DNA of 64,000 nt, taken from positions 5,872,579-5,936,578 of the forward strand of contig SSNP01000013.1 in NCBI GenBank assembly GCA_006937955.1, written 5' to 3'. How positions within the stretch are numbered: the first letter of the stretch is position 1; the number at the start of each line of letters is the position of its first letter. Positions 1 to 13,300 of this stretch are shown here, piece by piece. Made by a program: the position numbers and the translations under genes. Source of the stretch: Pachypanchax playfairii. Its lineage: Eukaryota > Chordata > Actinopteri > Cyprinodontiformes > Aplocheilidae. Under the pieces are notes generated by a model. The model made no database searches, was not told the origin of the DNA, and saw nothing but the letters and a program-made list of their open reading frames with translations.

Positions 1-1220
1 ATTATAATTCTGAAGGTTTCTCATCTTAAAATCCGAAATGCTGCAAAAAAAAAAGTCTCAATAGCTGCAGTAATAAACTATTTATTTACTCCTCTCAGTT
101 TGTTTCTCATTAAATCAGTTGCACACTTGGTGCTGTAAAACCTCTAATAGTGAACAATTTTGCCAAATGAAATAAAAATGGACCTCCAATTGTTTCTGGC
201 TTGTAATGCTAATTTGAAGTAGCCCGACTGCTAATCACAAATCAGTAATTAACTTAAATTTACAGATTTAAGTTCCACCTTCCAGATCAAATTGAAAGGC
301 CTATATGTTTTTTTTGCCATTTATTTTGAAATTTAATAACCACGAGAAAAAAAAAAAAACTAAGTGTGCTTGTTAAAGGCTAAACAAAGGGCTTGAAATT
401 ACTTTTTGGAACATTAACACTAGATTACGGAGAGAATATGCCAGTGGGCGGGTTATCAATAGGTGATTAATTTGATTGACAGTCTGTTAAATAAAAACAT
501 CTCCACACAAACTTGCTACCAGTGTCAAACAAGTCCACACGAACCAGCTGACCTTTGCTGTTTATTCAGAACTGAGTTGTCCAATTTCCTGTCTTTCATA
601 TGTCTGGATTGTGTCATTTTTGACATTCTTTTCTGTCTACCAATTTCTTTGACATTATTTTCCTTCCATCTTCTTCGTTCTGTTGTATTTAATTTTTTCC
701 CCTGTTGTCTCTGGACATCAAAACCTAGCTCTAGTCTAAATGCATTCGGCATTCCAACATTATTCATTGTTTCAAGCTTAAAGCCTCCATGTTTTTCTTC
801 CCTTCACCACTTTGTGGCTGGAAGCCCATTTCCTCCGTACGTGCTCCTTGCTTTGGGAATCTGGCCATGCTTTCGGTGGAGCTTCCACAAATCTTGAGGG
901 GGGCTCCTGCACTTTTTTGTGTCTTTGTTTCACATGAAAGATCAGCAATTATATTTCCTGTCACATGTTTAAAGCTTGAACAATTTATGGCGTTTTAGAT
1001 TGTCACTCTGATAGAAGAATGACAGAAATCAAGCTTTAATTATGAATTTATTCGTAAGGTTTTTAGTAAGTTGGCATTTCAGGGTATTGCACTTTTTAAA
1101 AAACATATTCCGATAAAATTACTGCATTAATTCCAAAAATGTAGATTGAATTGCAATTGTGACACTCCCATATTGAGTGAGCGGTATCTAATGTAGATAA
1201 TTACTGATCTTGTCCTTCAG
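1..1220. other. dym intron, upstream of first window exon
   Basis: AT-rich intron sequence with A-runs at about 45-54 and 345-358. No exon, RNA gene or classifiable repeat was recognised. A 144-codon open frame at 463-897 has no recognisable similarity. Confidence 0.6.
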
Positions 1221-1346
1221 AGATATCACCTACAGCATCCTGTTTGAAGCTGTGACAACGTTACTCGTGCTCTTCTCCTATCAGCTCTTCCACAAAGACA
1301 TCCTGAGAGATGGATTAATCTGTCAGCACATCATGAAGGGACGAAG
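1221..1346 (+). CDS. dym: dym exon (window exon 1)
   Basis: The exon follows a pyrimidine-rich tract ending in CAG at 1218-1220 and stops before GTGAGA at 1347. The first base finishes an upstream codon; then 41 codons read DITYSILFEAVTTLLVLFSY and onward to HIMKGR, ending with AG of a split Ser codon. The segment matches human DITYEISVEAIS to YLMRG. An AG acceptor one codon-step later (1221-1222) is conceivable because the sequence is CAGAG, so the first base is less certain than the rest. Confidence 0.88.
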
Positions 1347-4300
1347 GTGAGAAACGCTCTCGTTAACCCTGAGAAGCTCATTCTAAACCGAACACTGACC
1401 CACAGTTTAATAAAACAATAAATTTAAAAGGTTATTCTGTTTTTAAAAAGGGAAACGAGGCTTTGCAGGCTAACACACTGCAAGGTCATTCTTTTGTCTT
1501 TTCCTGATGATAGAGACTCAAAAAAAAAAATATTACTTCTGAAATACTTTAAGTTAAAATGTCTGTTGCTGTAAATCACAAGAAAACCAACAAGTTATTC
1601 AAATATTCTTTTTTACTGCTTTTTGTGATGTTAAGATATTCTTGTTGCATTTTTCTGATACTAGAGGACGTATCTTAAGAAAATGAAGCTCAAAATTATA
1701 TTTCTGAGTATTTCTGCATTCAAATTGTTACGAATCAGTAGCAGACGCTAAAATGTGGTCTAAAACAGACAGCGTTTGTGATGTAGAAAAGGCATTGGGC
1801 AGGCCACAAGCTCCTGCTCTGCTAGCTGTAAGCTAGTGGTAGCGCTAGCATAAACAGAGATCTCTCAGCAAGAGGAAGGGGCGGGGGATCCTCCGTGTCA
1901 GCGGTTCCGTCCACAGCACAGAGGTGAAATGGTAATGAGCTACTGCTGCTATGCAGGTTTTGAGATTTTGGGTAAAATCACCATAATCATAATTTAAAGA
2001 CCACTGAGATGCTTTAAAATAGATCAAAAGATGATCGCAGTGGGTCTTTAAAAAGCAAAGCAAAATCTGTCATTTTTATAACTTATAAACAATAATTATT
2101 CTGAGAAAAAGGGCTGAAATTCATATCTGATAAAGTCACACGGCTAAGAATCAGATCTTACTTCATCAAGCTGCACACACAAGTAGTGGATGCAAAAACC
2201 AGATAATAGGAAAATAACCTGACTCAGAATATGCTGAGTTGCTAAGAGGACTGAATATTATTTTTTGATTAGAATAATTCAGAAATTTAAGTTTTGAATT
2301 ATAGTAAAATCTCCTCATGAGAATTTTCAGGCTCTAATTGATATAAATATTTATTTCTAAGGTGTGTGTTGTTTCTCCTAATGCTGCTTATTTAAATGTC
2401 CAATCTATTTGAACTCTCGTTTCCCAGTTTGTGCCTGACCAGTCGGTTGGTGAAGACCCTGCTCTACAACTTCATCAGGCAAGAGAAGTGCCCCCCCGCA
2501 ACACACGTTTTTGAGCCAAAAGCTGAAGGCGGCCTGCTTTACGGCCTGGCGTCAGGGGTGGCAAGTACGGGAACACACACCCAAAAAAGAAAAACAGATA
2601 TTCTTTGATTTTACAACTTGTTACTTGAAGGTATAGCAGAGGATTCTTCTGAACACGATCACAGTTCTTCGCTCAGTCATCGTTCCCACGTCCCTGACAA
2701 AGAACTCCAGAACGCCTCGTATCAGTGCCTTCTGTCCACTCCCGCCATCCTCATTCTGATCACCTCGTTGGTTCATAAACACCTGAGAGCGTGCATGCGC
2801 AGGAAGTGAAAACTATTGTAACCGAGCGTATCCAACCACTTATTAATTACTTTAAAATAATTAGTAGAGCAGGTCATCTGTCCGAAATTGGCTTCATCTT
2901 TATTAACACTCTGAACAGGAACTTCCCAGTCATTCCCGGGCAGACTTCAAAATAAAAGCATCAACAGAAAAGTCTAGCAACTTGCACAACATTTCACCAG
3001 AATGATTGACTGGTAGGTGGTAAATAGTCTAGATTAGGGGTCATCAACTATATTTGTCAGAGGGCCAGAGTTTTATTAGACAGTATCCTTGGGGGCCAGA
3101 CCCCCAAGAAGAAAATCAAATAAAAATCTAATTTTGGCTTAACATTTTGTTTAATGTTTATACTTTTTTCATTTCATTACAAAACTGAAGGCATTTGATT
3201 CAGGCTCCCATCACCTATACCACAGTCAACCACTACGAGTTGCTTTAATAGTGTGGACCACTACTTTCTTTTTGATTCTCATAATTTTGGAATCCAGTCG
3301 CGGGGCGGCTTGAACGGCTCAGCGGGCCGGATTCGGCCTGCGGGCCGCCAGTTGATGATCAGATGATCCACCCGGAAAAAAAAAGATCCTCCGCCATACG
3401 TCTAAGAAAATGTGTGAAGTTTCAGATTTAAACAGCTGTTTAGATGTAGTCATTAAAAAATATTGTGCTACTTTTTACTTATTATAATGTGTTATTTTCA
3501 ATTTTTTTCAAAACTGTACTTTATTATCACTTCATTTGAAATGCAGTGACCCTCTGCCGGGTGCTTGAGCACAAATTATTGCACATACAGCTTTCATTTC
3601 TCGTTAGTACCAAGAAACATCTGAGCTGATGTGTTAAAAACTTGAAAGCCAGTTTTCCTAATTGATCTGTTTGTAGTCAGAAATGAATGTGATCTGAATG
3701 ACGAGTGGAAGCTGAGCAGAGCTGCGTGTGTGTGTGTTTCAGGCTGGTTGAGTTCTGTTTGTGTGGGTGTGAGAATAAGGCCGGGTTTCCCCTCCTGGAT
3801 AAATGCTCTTTGTTGGTTGTTGGTGGCAGATTCCTATCAGTGAGCAATTACCATTCAGCCCAGTCTGTCTGTCTGTGGGCCAGTGATCAGCTTGATGAGT
3901 TATGGTCTTCTGTCCTGTTCCGTAATCCCCTAGAGCCTGTCTGTCTGCAGCCGCCTCCCTTAAACACACACGCACACACACAAAGACACCAGCACTGTTA
4001 TGCTTAGAGCTCAAAGACCACTTTTCTTTGTGTCTCTGAAACCGAGTAGAAGCATTGGGACGTCTGTCTTTACACACATGAACTTTAATGACATCAGTTT
4101 GGATCCAGGTGGATTAAAAAGAAGTTTTCAGCTATAAAGATGTTTTTAGGAAGGTTTTCCAACAGGTTTCAGAGTGTTTATAAGAATCTTTGACCATTTT
4201 TACAGAAGTGATGGAGAGATCAGACACCAACATATGACCAACATAAATGTTGCACTTTTAATTTTTGACTGCTGTTAATCCCACCTTGATTTAAAACGCT

Positions 4301-7300
4301 ACATTTCCTTCCCTCTTCTTTCTGACTTTGTGTTGGAGATAAAGATATTTTTATGCTTTCTTTTTGCGTTGGCTTTTATTTTGTTAGCTTGTAAACTCGT
4401 GCTACGTATATACAATTCAAAACAAAGCGTGACCAGTAAACAAGTTCATGTTGATGATTCACAGTCCAGGGATTATCTGTTTTATTAAACGTTATCCTTT
4501 AGAGATTTATGCATGTCTGGACTAAAGTTTTGGCCGGTCCGTCATTAGAGGATGTTGTTTTAACCTGAAAGGTAAAAACAACTGAGATCTTGCTGCTTGT
4601 CTCTGCAGAGATTTCAGTCTCGACCTAACATGAGTCAATGAGCGGTGTCGGTATTCTGAAGCTGAAGTAGTCTGAAGCTGGATTGACTAAACTAGTTTCC
4701 TCATACAGTTTATTCCTGAAAACGACTGTGACTAACACTCAGCGCTTCAAACATAATGTGTTTACTTTTATTTTCCACCTTAAGATCCGTTGCTGTCATT
4801 TAAATATCCAGTTGTTTTAGGATTTGATTTTTATTACACTTACAAAAAATATTTAAAATCTGTGGAGTGTTTTTTTTTCTAGACTTTTTATTTTGTTTCT
4901 TGTTGAAATGAGTGTTTATTATCTGTACAGCAGATTATCATTACATCTCAGTAATACTGCATGTGTGTGATCATCTTCATGCTCAGCCGGAGCTTTGGCC
5001 TGAAGCCCTGACAGTCTGTCTCATTTACTGTTATGCAAGTAAAGTATTAGGACATTGTGTCTGTTCACCAGCCGTCTCTGCTGCACTTCAGCTGATGTTC
5101 TCAGCTGGGTCTCTTTTCAGTCACTTTCAGCTCCGCTGTTTTAACACAATTTAGTTTTTATTAAAATACAAGCTGGATCTATTTTTGAAGATGTTAGTTA
5201 GTAAAATCTCTGAAATAGAAACAGTGGGATGGCTAACTGCAGCCTGTGTGCCATCTTGGAGAGTGCTTCTCAGCCTCTGCAGTTACAGCCAGAATGGCTG
5301 CAGACTATTTCTATTGGATTTTTTTGATGGATGAGTCAACATTCAGCTCGCACAAGACATAAATAATATGTGGTTTTCACATCCATTCATTCATTCTCCT
5401 CCGCTTATCCGGGGCGGGGTCACAGGGGCAGCTTAAGCATGTAAGCCCAGACTTCCCTCTCCCCAGCCAGCACTCAGGAAGATGGCGGCCACTTGACTCA
5501 CCGATCCTCATCTGTGGTCATTCCAGTGTTTCTATTTAAGTGCATAAAATAGTCATTCTAAAGTCTATGATGACATAATTTAGAAAGAAAATAAGAAGTG
5601 CAGCATCTGTCCGTCCATCAGACAACCCTTGGATGTGAGTACTTGGATACCAAGTACCCACACCGATACTTCTACCACACAAAAAAATGAAATGAATTTG
5701 AAGATAGGTTTTATTTTTCTGCTCTGCTTGTTACAACAAATGATGGTGAACTAGATAAAACTAAAATATTAATAAAAATAACCACAAAACTAAAATTTTA
5801 AGTGAAAAATAAACATTTTCTGTGAAATTATTGCAGCGTTTCAACATTTTAAGAATCGATACGAGTACATTAGAATGGTATCGGCCCCGATACCCGATAG
5901 TATTGGTATCGGTGCATCCCTAAAATAATCACTATTACATATGTGTATTAGATGTGACTCATCAAGTCTGGATGCAACTGAGAAGATTTTACTTATGAGA
6001 AGCTCTTTGCAGCTTTTTTGGTCTTCTCATCTGAAAATAGCCAGAGTCTTTGTATCAGTGTTAATGTCTGTGATGCAAATGATATGAGACTTCAATCTGA
6101 ACTTCAGGACCTTTTGTCCTAAAGCAAAAGCTTTTCAGCAGCTCATGTTGTGTTCTGCTGTTTGTTCTATTGTTTTTTTTTTTTCATTTTTGGCTTCCTG
6201 AATGGATTTTTATAGGCGTTTTTTTAATCATGCTTAAAAGTCTTATTGAGGTTTTTAGGTCATAAAGACTTTTAGAGAAGAAAGTGTCTGCAGACCTTTT
6301 CTTTTCCCTTCCTCTTCTGACCAGACTCGGAACAGTCTAAGCAATGTTACATTGTTGGGTTTGTGTGGTGGGCAGGTAGACAGACAGAAGGCACCGAGCC
6401 AGACGGATAACAACCGGCGCCCACAAAGGTAAAATAATGTTCCGTGTGTGAGTGCAGGAAACATGGCTGCCGGACTGGGCTCCCTGACACTGCTGGGCCA
6501 GTCACTATGGTGCCAGTGATGCGATGAACAGGACTCAGTCAGTGCTTTCACTCGATCTCGTTTTCTCTCACTTCTGTTTCTGGAAAATAAAATCGGAAGG
6601 GTCTATCGTGTGGGTGTGCAGAAAGAGCTGCTGCAAATTCTCTCATTTCTCTCTCAGGCATTATCTTTTGCTTTTGAAAGCAAATATATGACGATCTTAT
6701 AATTAATTTGACTTCCTTCTCCCAGGAAATGCGTACACACTCAGACATATTCAGATGTTGATGTTCCTCTTTGCTTGTGATGGAGGATTTAAACTTTGGT
6801 CCATCCCCTGTCTTTCCTAGAGAAAGATTTATTTGTTTTCCCTTTTTTTTTTTTTGTATGATCCCTCTGTGCATAAAGTGTGTCACCCAGCAAGATTTAA
6901 TCACTTAATAAACACAGAAATCTGTAATCATCACATTTCAGTCAGTTAGAATAGAAGCTGTCTTTGTCCTTGCTTTTCAGTCTTTGCCACTAGATGGCAA
7001 CAAATCCTCTTTCATTTGCCTCCAGCTCGTCTCTCCGTCAGTGTGAATATAAAACACTCTCACCGCTGTTTTCTAGTCGTGCATTTCTTTGAGCTAGACG
7101 CAGAGGAGCCACGTCAAGAAGCCACTTCTTGTGATGCCTGAAAGGTCCAGCACTACAGAGGCTCCGCTCGAAAATCACTCATCTGCATCTCCAACTGCCA
7201 GCAGCAAACTTCACTCCAGCTGGCCTGTAGTTCCAGTTTCTCTTTGTTCTGTGGCGCCGTCTATGTTGTTTCAAATTTCAGGTGCTGCAGAGCTTTCTGT

Positions 7301-10300
7301 GTGACCCCATTGTGCTCAGTTTGGCTGTGATTACATCAGTCTGAGGGCACCGAACTGTTTGCGGTTCATTCTTCAGAAAATAATTAGTCACACAACCTCA
7401 CAGCTTATTTTACCTGAATTCTACTCTGATAGGAGGATTTTATTCTAGTATTAACATTGTAGTGAATTCTACTGAGAGGAGAGTCACTTCCATTTAGTTT
7501 CCAGATCTTCACTCTTCTAAAAACAGGAACAATTTATGTGTTAAGTACAGAGAAAATCCGAGTGTTTTACAGCTCAAGACACAGATTTCCCTCAGGCAAA
7601 ATAAAAATGAGAGTAAATATTGAATTGAAACCTGTCGGCTGAAAATAAAAACACAACTCTGACTGAATGATACTGCTCTTCAATTGTTGGATGGGAAAAT
7701 AAAAGCATTTCTGCAAACATGCTCCGTATATCAGTTTGAAAATTGATGAGACAGTTGCACCAAAAAAGGAAGAAGCATCCAAATTACTTTGTGTTGAAGT
7801 ACTTCTAAATGAAGCATTTGTCTTTCTAAAGTGTGCATCTATCATTATAGGATAGATGATGCTGTCATGTCTGTATTCCAGCATGCTTTTGATCAGATTA
7901 TTTGATTTATTCTAAGTTCTAAAACAGGAAGAGCTTTTATTTTAGCGGTATCTGGTTGTTTCCTGTGATTGGTTCACCTTGGTGTGTTAGTGATTGAGAA
8001 AGTGGCTGATCAGTTACTTGTTGAGGTGACATCATATTCTCAACAACCAAATAAATAAATGAGTAAATTAATCTAGTAATCTAATCCTGTGGATTTTGTT
8101 CCTTTACAAAATCCTGAATTAGCTGCATTATTTGTACAAAATGTTATAGACTGATATAAATTTTGTGAGAATAATTTAATTACACTTTGTATCATTTTTG
8201 TAGGTTTTTATCATTGCTGTTGTTTTAATTCTTGATTCTATTTGGTTATACCGTACAGACCAAAAGTTTGGACACATTCTCTTTGAATGAGAAGGTGTGT
8301 CCAAACTTTTGGTCTGTACTGTATGTGTTTATAATATTCTGTCCCTTTTCTTGCAGGTGGTCTGTGGAGTGTTTTTACTTTGGGTGGAACCGGCAGTAGA
8401 GCAGGAGTAGACCAGGAGAACAACCCTTTACCTTTATCCAATCAGAGTCTTCTCTTATTGCTGGTGTTAGCCAATCTGACAGATGGGCCTGACTGGCCCA
8501 ACCCTTACCGCCAGGCTATTACCTGTTTCAGAAACACACAAGGTGACACAAAGTGTACATTGTTTATTTTATTCTATCCTATACTGCATGTCTGAGATGT
8601 TTATTCTCAGTATTTGCATGACTTGTGCCAGATGGCTATAAAACAGCGTTAGCTGTAACCCGTGTGATGTTTACTTGTCTTGATGTAGACACATCGTCGC
8701 TGCCTGTGGAGCCGCCGCACTCCTTCCAGATCAATTTCAACAGTCTGTACACAGCTCTGTGCGAGCAGCAGCGGTCTGACCAGGCCACTTTACTGCTTTA
8801 CACTCTGCTCCACCAGAACGCCAACATGAGGACGTACATCCTATCAAGAACTGACATGGACAATCTGGTGGGTGGAAAGGCTGTAAAGTCACTCAGGTGG
8901 AGCAGTGAAGTTGTCTGATTCGGGTTTAGTTACCTGGAAAAGGTGTGGCAGATGGTGCATGTTCAGAAAATTGATCTTTGCCTTCACATCCAAGAGTGGT
9001 AGACTCATAAATGAGGCTCTTTCATCAGGATTAGGGTTTTTGGTTGGAACTTCAATAGAATTCAGATATTCTGAATTCATCCAAGGTTAGGTTGAGGTTA
9101 CGGGGAGTTGCACATAATTCTACTGAAGTAACACTGTTCATATTCTCAGTCAGGATGTTTCAGAGGAAAAGCACCTGATCTAAAAGAATGAATTATTGTG
9201 TCTACAGATAAACAAAATACAGTTTTTTTAGCTTGTTGGAAAGATATTGGATGTTTCTAGCGTTGTTTCTGGCTGTTAGCCATTTACAAATCACCTTTTT
9301 TAAAATTTCAAATAGTTATTTTACATGTGCCAGTATTTTATCCTTGTCATTTTCTTGTTGATGTAACATAAAAAATGGAGAGAATTATGTATTTACTAAC
9401 GAAGGTGTTCTTACCTTCATACTGGGTGTGAAAACAGGTCAACAACTTCTCTTTCAGTTTTAATCTCTCAAACTACGCAGGTGGTGATAACACCTGAGTT
9501 CTCCCGAGTCCGAACGGCCTGTATCTGTTTCGTTACAACTCCTTTGTTCGTTAGTATTCAGCAGCTCCGGCAGTTGAAACCACACCTAGCATGCTGCTGG
9601 CTAAAAGCTGTTAGCATAACGTAGCAAACAGGAAGACACGACGTCTGACGTTGCCATGCACAGCGGGGCAGGAAACAGTATACCTTGCTCTCATAGGCTA
9701 GTTTGTTAGCCAATCAGAGTCCAGCAAATTCAAACAATGAATATGAACGAGCTGCTACCGAAGCAGTTGAAGCAGCCTGACGGAAGGAGCTGGAACCACC
9801 CAAATTTTGACGCAGACAGATTGAAAGGTCTGTTAATCAGTGTTTCCTGACGCTTTTTAGATATAAAATGTTTCATATTACTGGTTAATACTTAAGAAAT
9901 AACCACAAAGTCCTGAAATGTGTATGAAATGGCCTCTTTAAGTGGTCTCTCACATAACACCGGTTTAAAATAAGCTAATCCACCGATAATGGTAAAATAT
10001 ACGAAAAACACTAAATATGTGAAAACAAACATCCTGAATCCAGAAAGTCTAAAGAAATATTATTCAGAAAGAACTTTAAATGATTATAAGGAAACACAGT
10101 TCAAAGAAGGAAAGGGCTGGTCCAATAAATTCATATAAAATGTCATATTTGTGTTACCTGTACTGTATTTTGAACTCTTTCTCTGCTTCTCCTCTTGTTC
10201 TCTCAGGTGTTGCCCATCCTTGAGATCCTTTACCACGTTGAGGAAAGAAATTCTCACCATGTCTACATGGCGCTCATTATTCTCCTCATTCTCACCGAGG

Positions 10301-13300
10301 ACGACGCCTTCAATCGCTCCATCCACGAGGTGGTAAGCAGGCACGCCTCAGCTCCCCCGAGTAGAACCATCGTTATTTCCAGTCGTTGGGATTATAGTCA
10401 ATCATTCCTGACATTTCACCAGCAGGCTCGTGTCACTTCCTGTCCTTGTTTTTTCTTTTCTTTTCTCATAGGCATTGAAGAACATTTCATGGTACACAGA
10501 GAGGTCACTGACAGAGATCTCACTTGGGAGTCTGCTCATCCTGGTTGTTATCCGCACCATCCAGTTCAACATGACACGGACGAGGGTGAAAGAAACGCTC
10601 TTACATCCACTTTATACACCTGCAAATGTGATGTCAGCATTAAAGAAGACGGGTTGTTACATAAATCAGTAGTTTTCTTTGTGTCTCTGCGTCGTCCTCT
10701 GTAGGATAAGTACCTCCACACCAACTGTCTCGCTGCACTCGCCAACATGTCGGCCCAGTTTCGATACCTCCACCAGTACGCCGCCCAGCGCATCATCAGG
10801 TAAGGACACTCTGGGAATGTCAAAGCAAACGGAGCAGAACAGATGGTCGAAAATGCTGAGTGATCATTTTCTATTCAACTTATCGCACAGCTCATCTTAT
10901 TCCAATAAATATATTATATGACAACCTAAAAGCAAAGTTAATACAAGGGCAGACAGATAGTCTGGTGTTATTGTGTGCAGTATCCTTTTGACATTCCAAT
11001 GATATCTTCATTGGTCTGAATTACAACCTTTTTATGGCTTTTTTCCAACAATAAATGAAATACAAATGATTTAAATTTGATAAGTGTCATTCTATGTTGA
11101 TGGTATTAAATCAGTGATGTTCTAAGGCTAAAATGATGAAAGTTCTATTGTTTCTTGCTGGATTCTTTGAATTATACTGTACAACTACTGTATTGTGATG
11201 CACAAATTGACAGTTTAATTCGGCATTTGTTGTTGAAAATCACCTCACTCCCTCAGACTGACCCAAAAGTGACTTGTTTTTTGACATCTTTATCAAATTA
11301 TAATTATAAACTGTCAGGGAAATAGTTCCTAGACACCAAACACAGAAGAACCACAAACTCAAAATATGAAGTTTAAAGGTTTTACTTGCCACAAAGGGTG
11401 AGTCAAGTTTCAGCATCCTCACACACACTGAATAAGATATTACAAATTACAAACATCATAAAGAAGGAGGTTCATGAAGTCCATCCTTCGTTACCGGATA
11501 ACAAAAATTTGCAACAATGCCACAATTTTCAAACCGATCTGAGCACTTGCCAATACCGAGTACCAATGCGATACTTCTACCACACAAAAAAATGCAATGA
11601 TGGTGAACTCAATAAATAAAATATTAATAAAAATGACCACAAAACTAACAATTCTAGTGGAAAATAACAAATTTTCTATGAAATTATTGCAGAGTTTCTA
11701 CATTTTAAGTATCGGTTCATGGTATCGATTAACCAACCGAGACCGATACGAGTACATTAGAATGGTATCGGCCCCGATACCCAATATCAGTATTGGTGCA
11801 TCCCTAATATATAGCTATTATAATCTATTCTGATCCTAAACATGTTAGAGTATATAATGAAATCATGATGAGAATCAATGTAAATATTTATTTTCTTTAA
11901 ATATACAGTTCATATTGATTCAGCGTTAGTAGCATGCTATGGAAAGAAACCTTGAACACATTCACACTGAATGAAAATATTTAAACAGAAGCTGCAAAGT
12001 CTGTTTGCGGAGAAAAACATTATGCAATATGAAGGAAACAGAGGGAGAAAATTTAGTTCAAAAGGAGGAAGAAGAGAAATCACAATATGGAAATGCACAA
12101 AGACATCCAGCTGTTCACGTGTGTTTGTTAACTCCAGACTCACAGGAAGAAATGCTTCCGCTCTGGAAGACGTGAGTACGTCCATGCACAGCTGATATCT
12201 CCTTATCTGACTGTCTGTGTTTCTTCCATATGTGACTCTGTTGTTTAGAGTCAGACAGGAACACTCTGAGAGCGTGTCCAGTCTGTCCAGCTGTAATGCA
12301 GAGCAACTGACTCTGAGTCTGATTATAATGATAATGATGATGATGACTGTGATGGCCTGGGTTGGGCGAAATTAGCTGGCTCCCTGCAAGATAAAGGGAA
12401 TTTCCTGCCAGAAATTTCCAAATGTCAGTCTCACTGCACTGAGCTCTGCCTCACAGCCGACTCTCAGAGGGAATCCGAGCTCGTGCTGACAATTTACAGG
12501 CAGCAGGGGGTTAATTTTAGTCACATTTCATATTATTCATCCTATCTTTGATGATGTTTTGTTTCATCTGTGTCAAAATTCTTTTTATACAAGAATAAAA
12601 GAATGAAGGAAATGTAATTTTCAGTTAATGTTTAGTAATGTTAAGTTAAATATATCATATAGGAGACGCTCACATATTTGAGAAGAGAAATTAAGTTTAT
12701 AGGATTTACAGAAAATGTGCAGTAATTGTTTAAACAAAATTAGGCCGGTGCATAAATTTAGGCACCACAAAAAAGAAATGAATTCAATCTTTAGTAGACC
12801 TTCTTTTTACAGAAATAACAGCCTCTAAGCGCTTCCTGTAGCTTCCAATGAGGTTCTGGATTCTGGTTGGAGGTATTTTGGACCATTCTTCCTTATAAAA
12901 CATCTCTAGTTCCTTCAGGTTTGATGGCTTCTGAGCATGGACAGCTCTCTTCAAGTCACACCACAGATTCTCATTTCACAGATGAACATTTTTATCCTAA
13001 CAATCAATGATTTATAAAGGAAAATCAGGAAGAGTAACAAGGCTGCCCAAACTTTCGCAGCCCGCTGTAGTTTAACTTCTCCGTGTTTGCAGAAGGGATG
13101 CAACGATACCACTTTTTTCAAACCGATACGATACAGATTCTTGGATCTGAGTACTTGCCAATACCAAGTAGCAATGCTGATACGTCTACCACACAAAGGT
13201 GCAATGAATTGTAAGACAAAGATGACCACAAAACCAAAATTTCAAGTGAATAATAAACATTTTCCGTGAAATTATTGCAGAGTTTCCACATTTTATGTAT

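Larger units (their letters stand above)
2565..8356. other. dym intron, 5.8 kb, with several repeats
   Basis: Holds the hAT-like element at 3035-3361, a fish interspersed repeat at 5383-5470, a GATACC-type MITE at about 5635-5922, a possible CTCF site at 6987-7000 and a palindromic MITE at 8248-8325. The remaining sequence is AT-rich with short TG and CA runs. Open frames at 3705-4007 and 6255-6904 look like chance. Confidence 0.6.

Noticed and set aside
463..897. 144-codon open frame in the first dym intron
   Set aside because: Phe/Leu/Cys-rich translation of T-rich intron DNA, no domain or family resemblance, and an alternative start; typical chance ORF.
2618..2809. 63-codon frame right after dym exon 2428-2564
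   Set aside because: No match to the known dymeclin segment; exon joining to 8357 restores the conserved protein without it.
10195..10704. 169-codon open frame
   Set aside because: It is dym exon 10207-10332 read through the GTAAGC donor and then out of frame over the next exon; not a separate gene.
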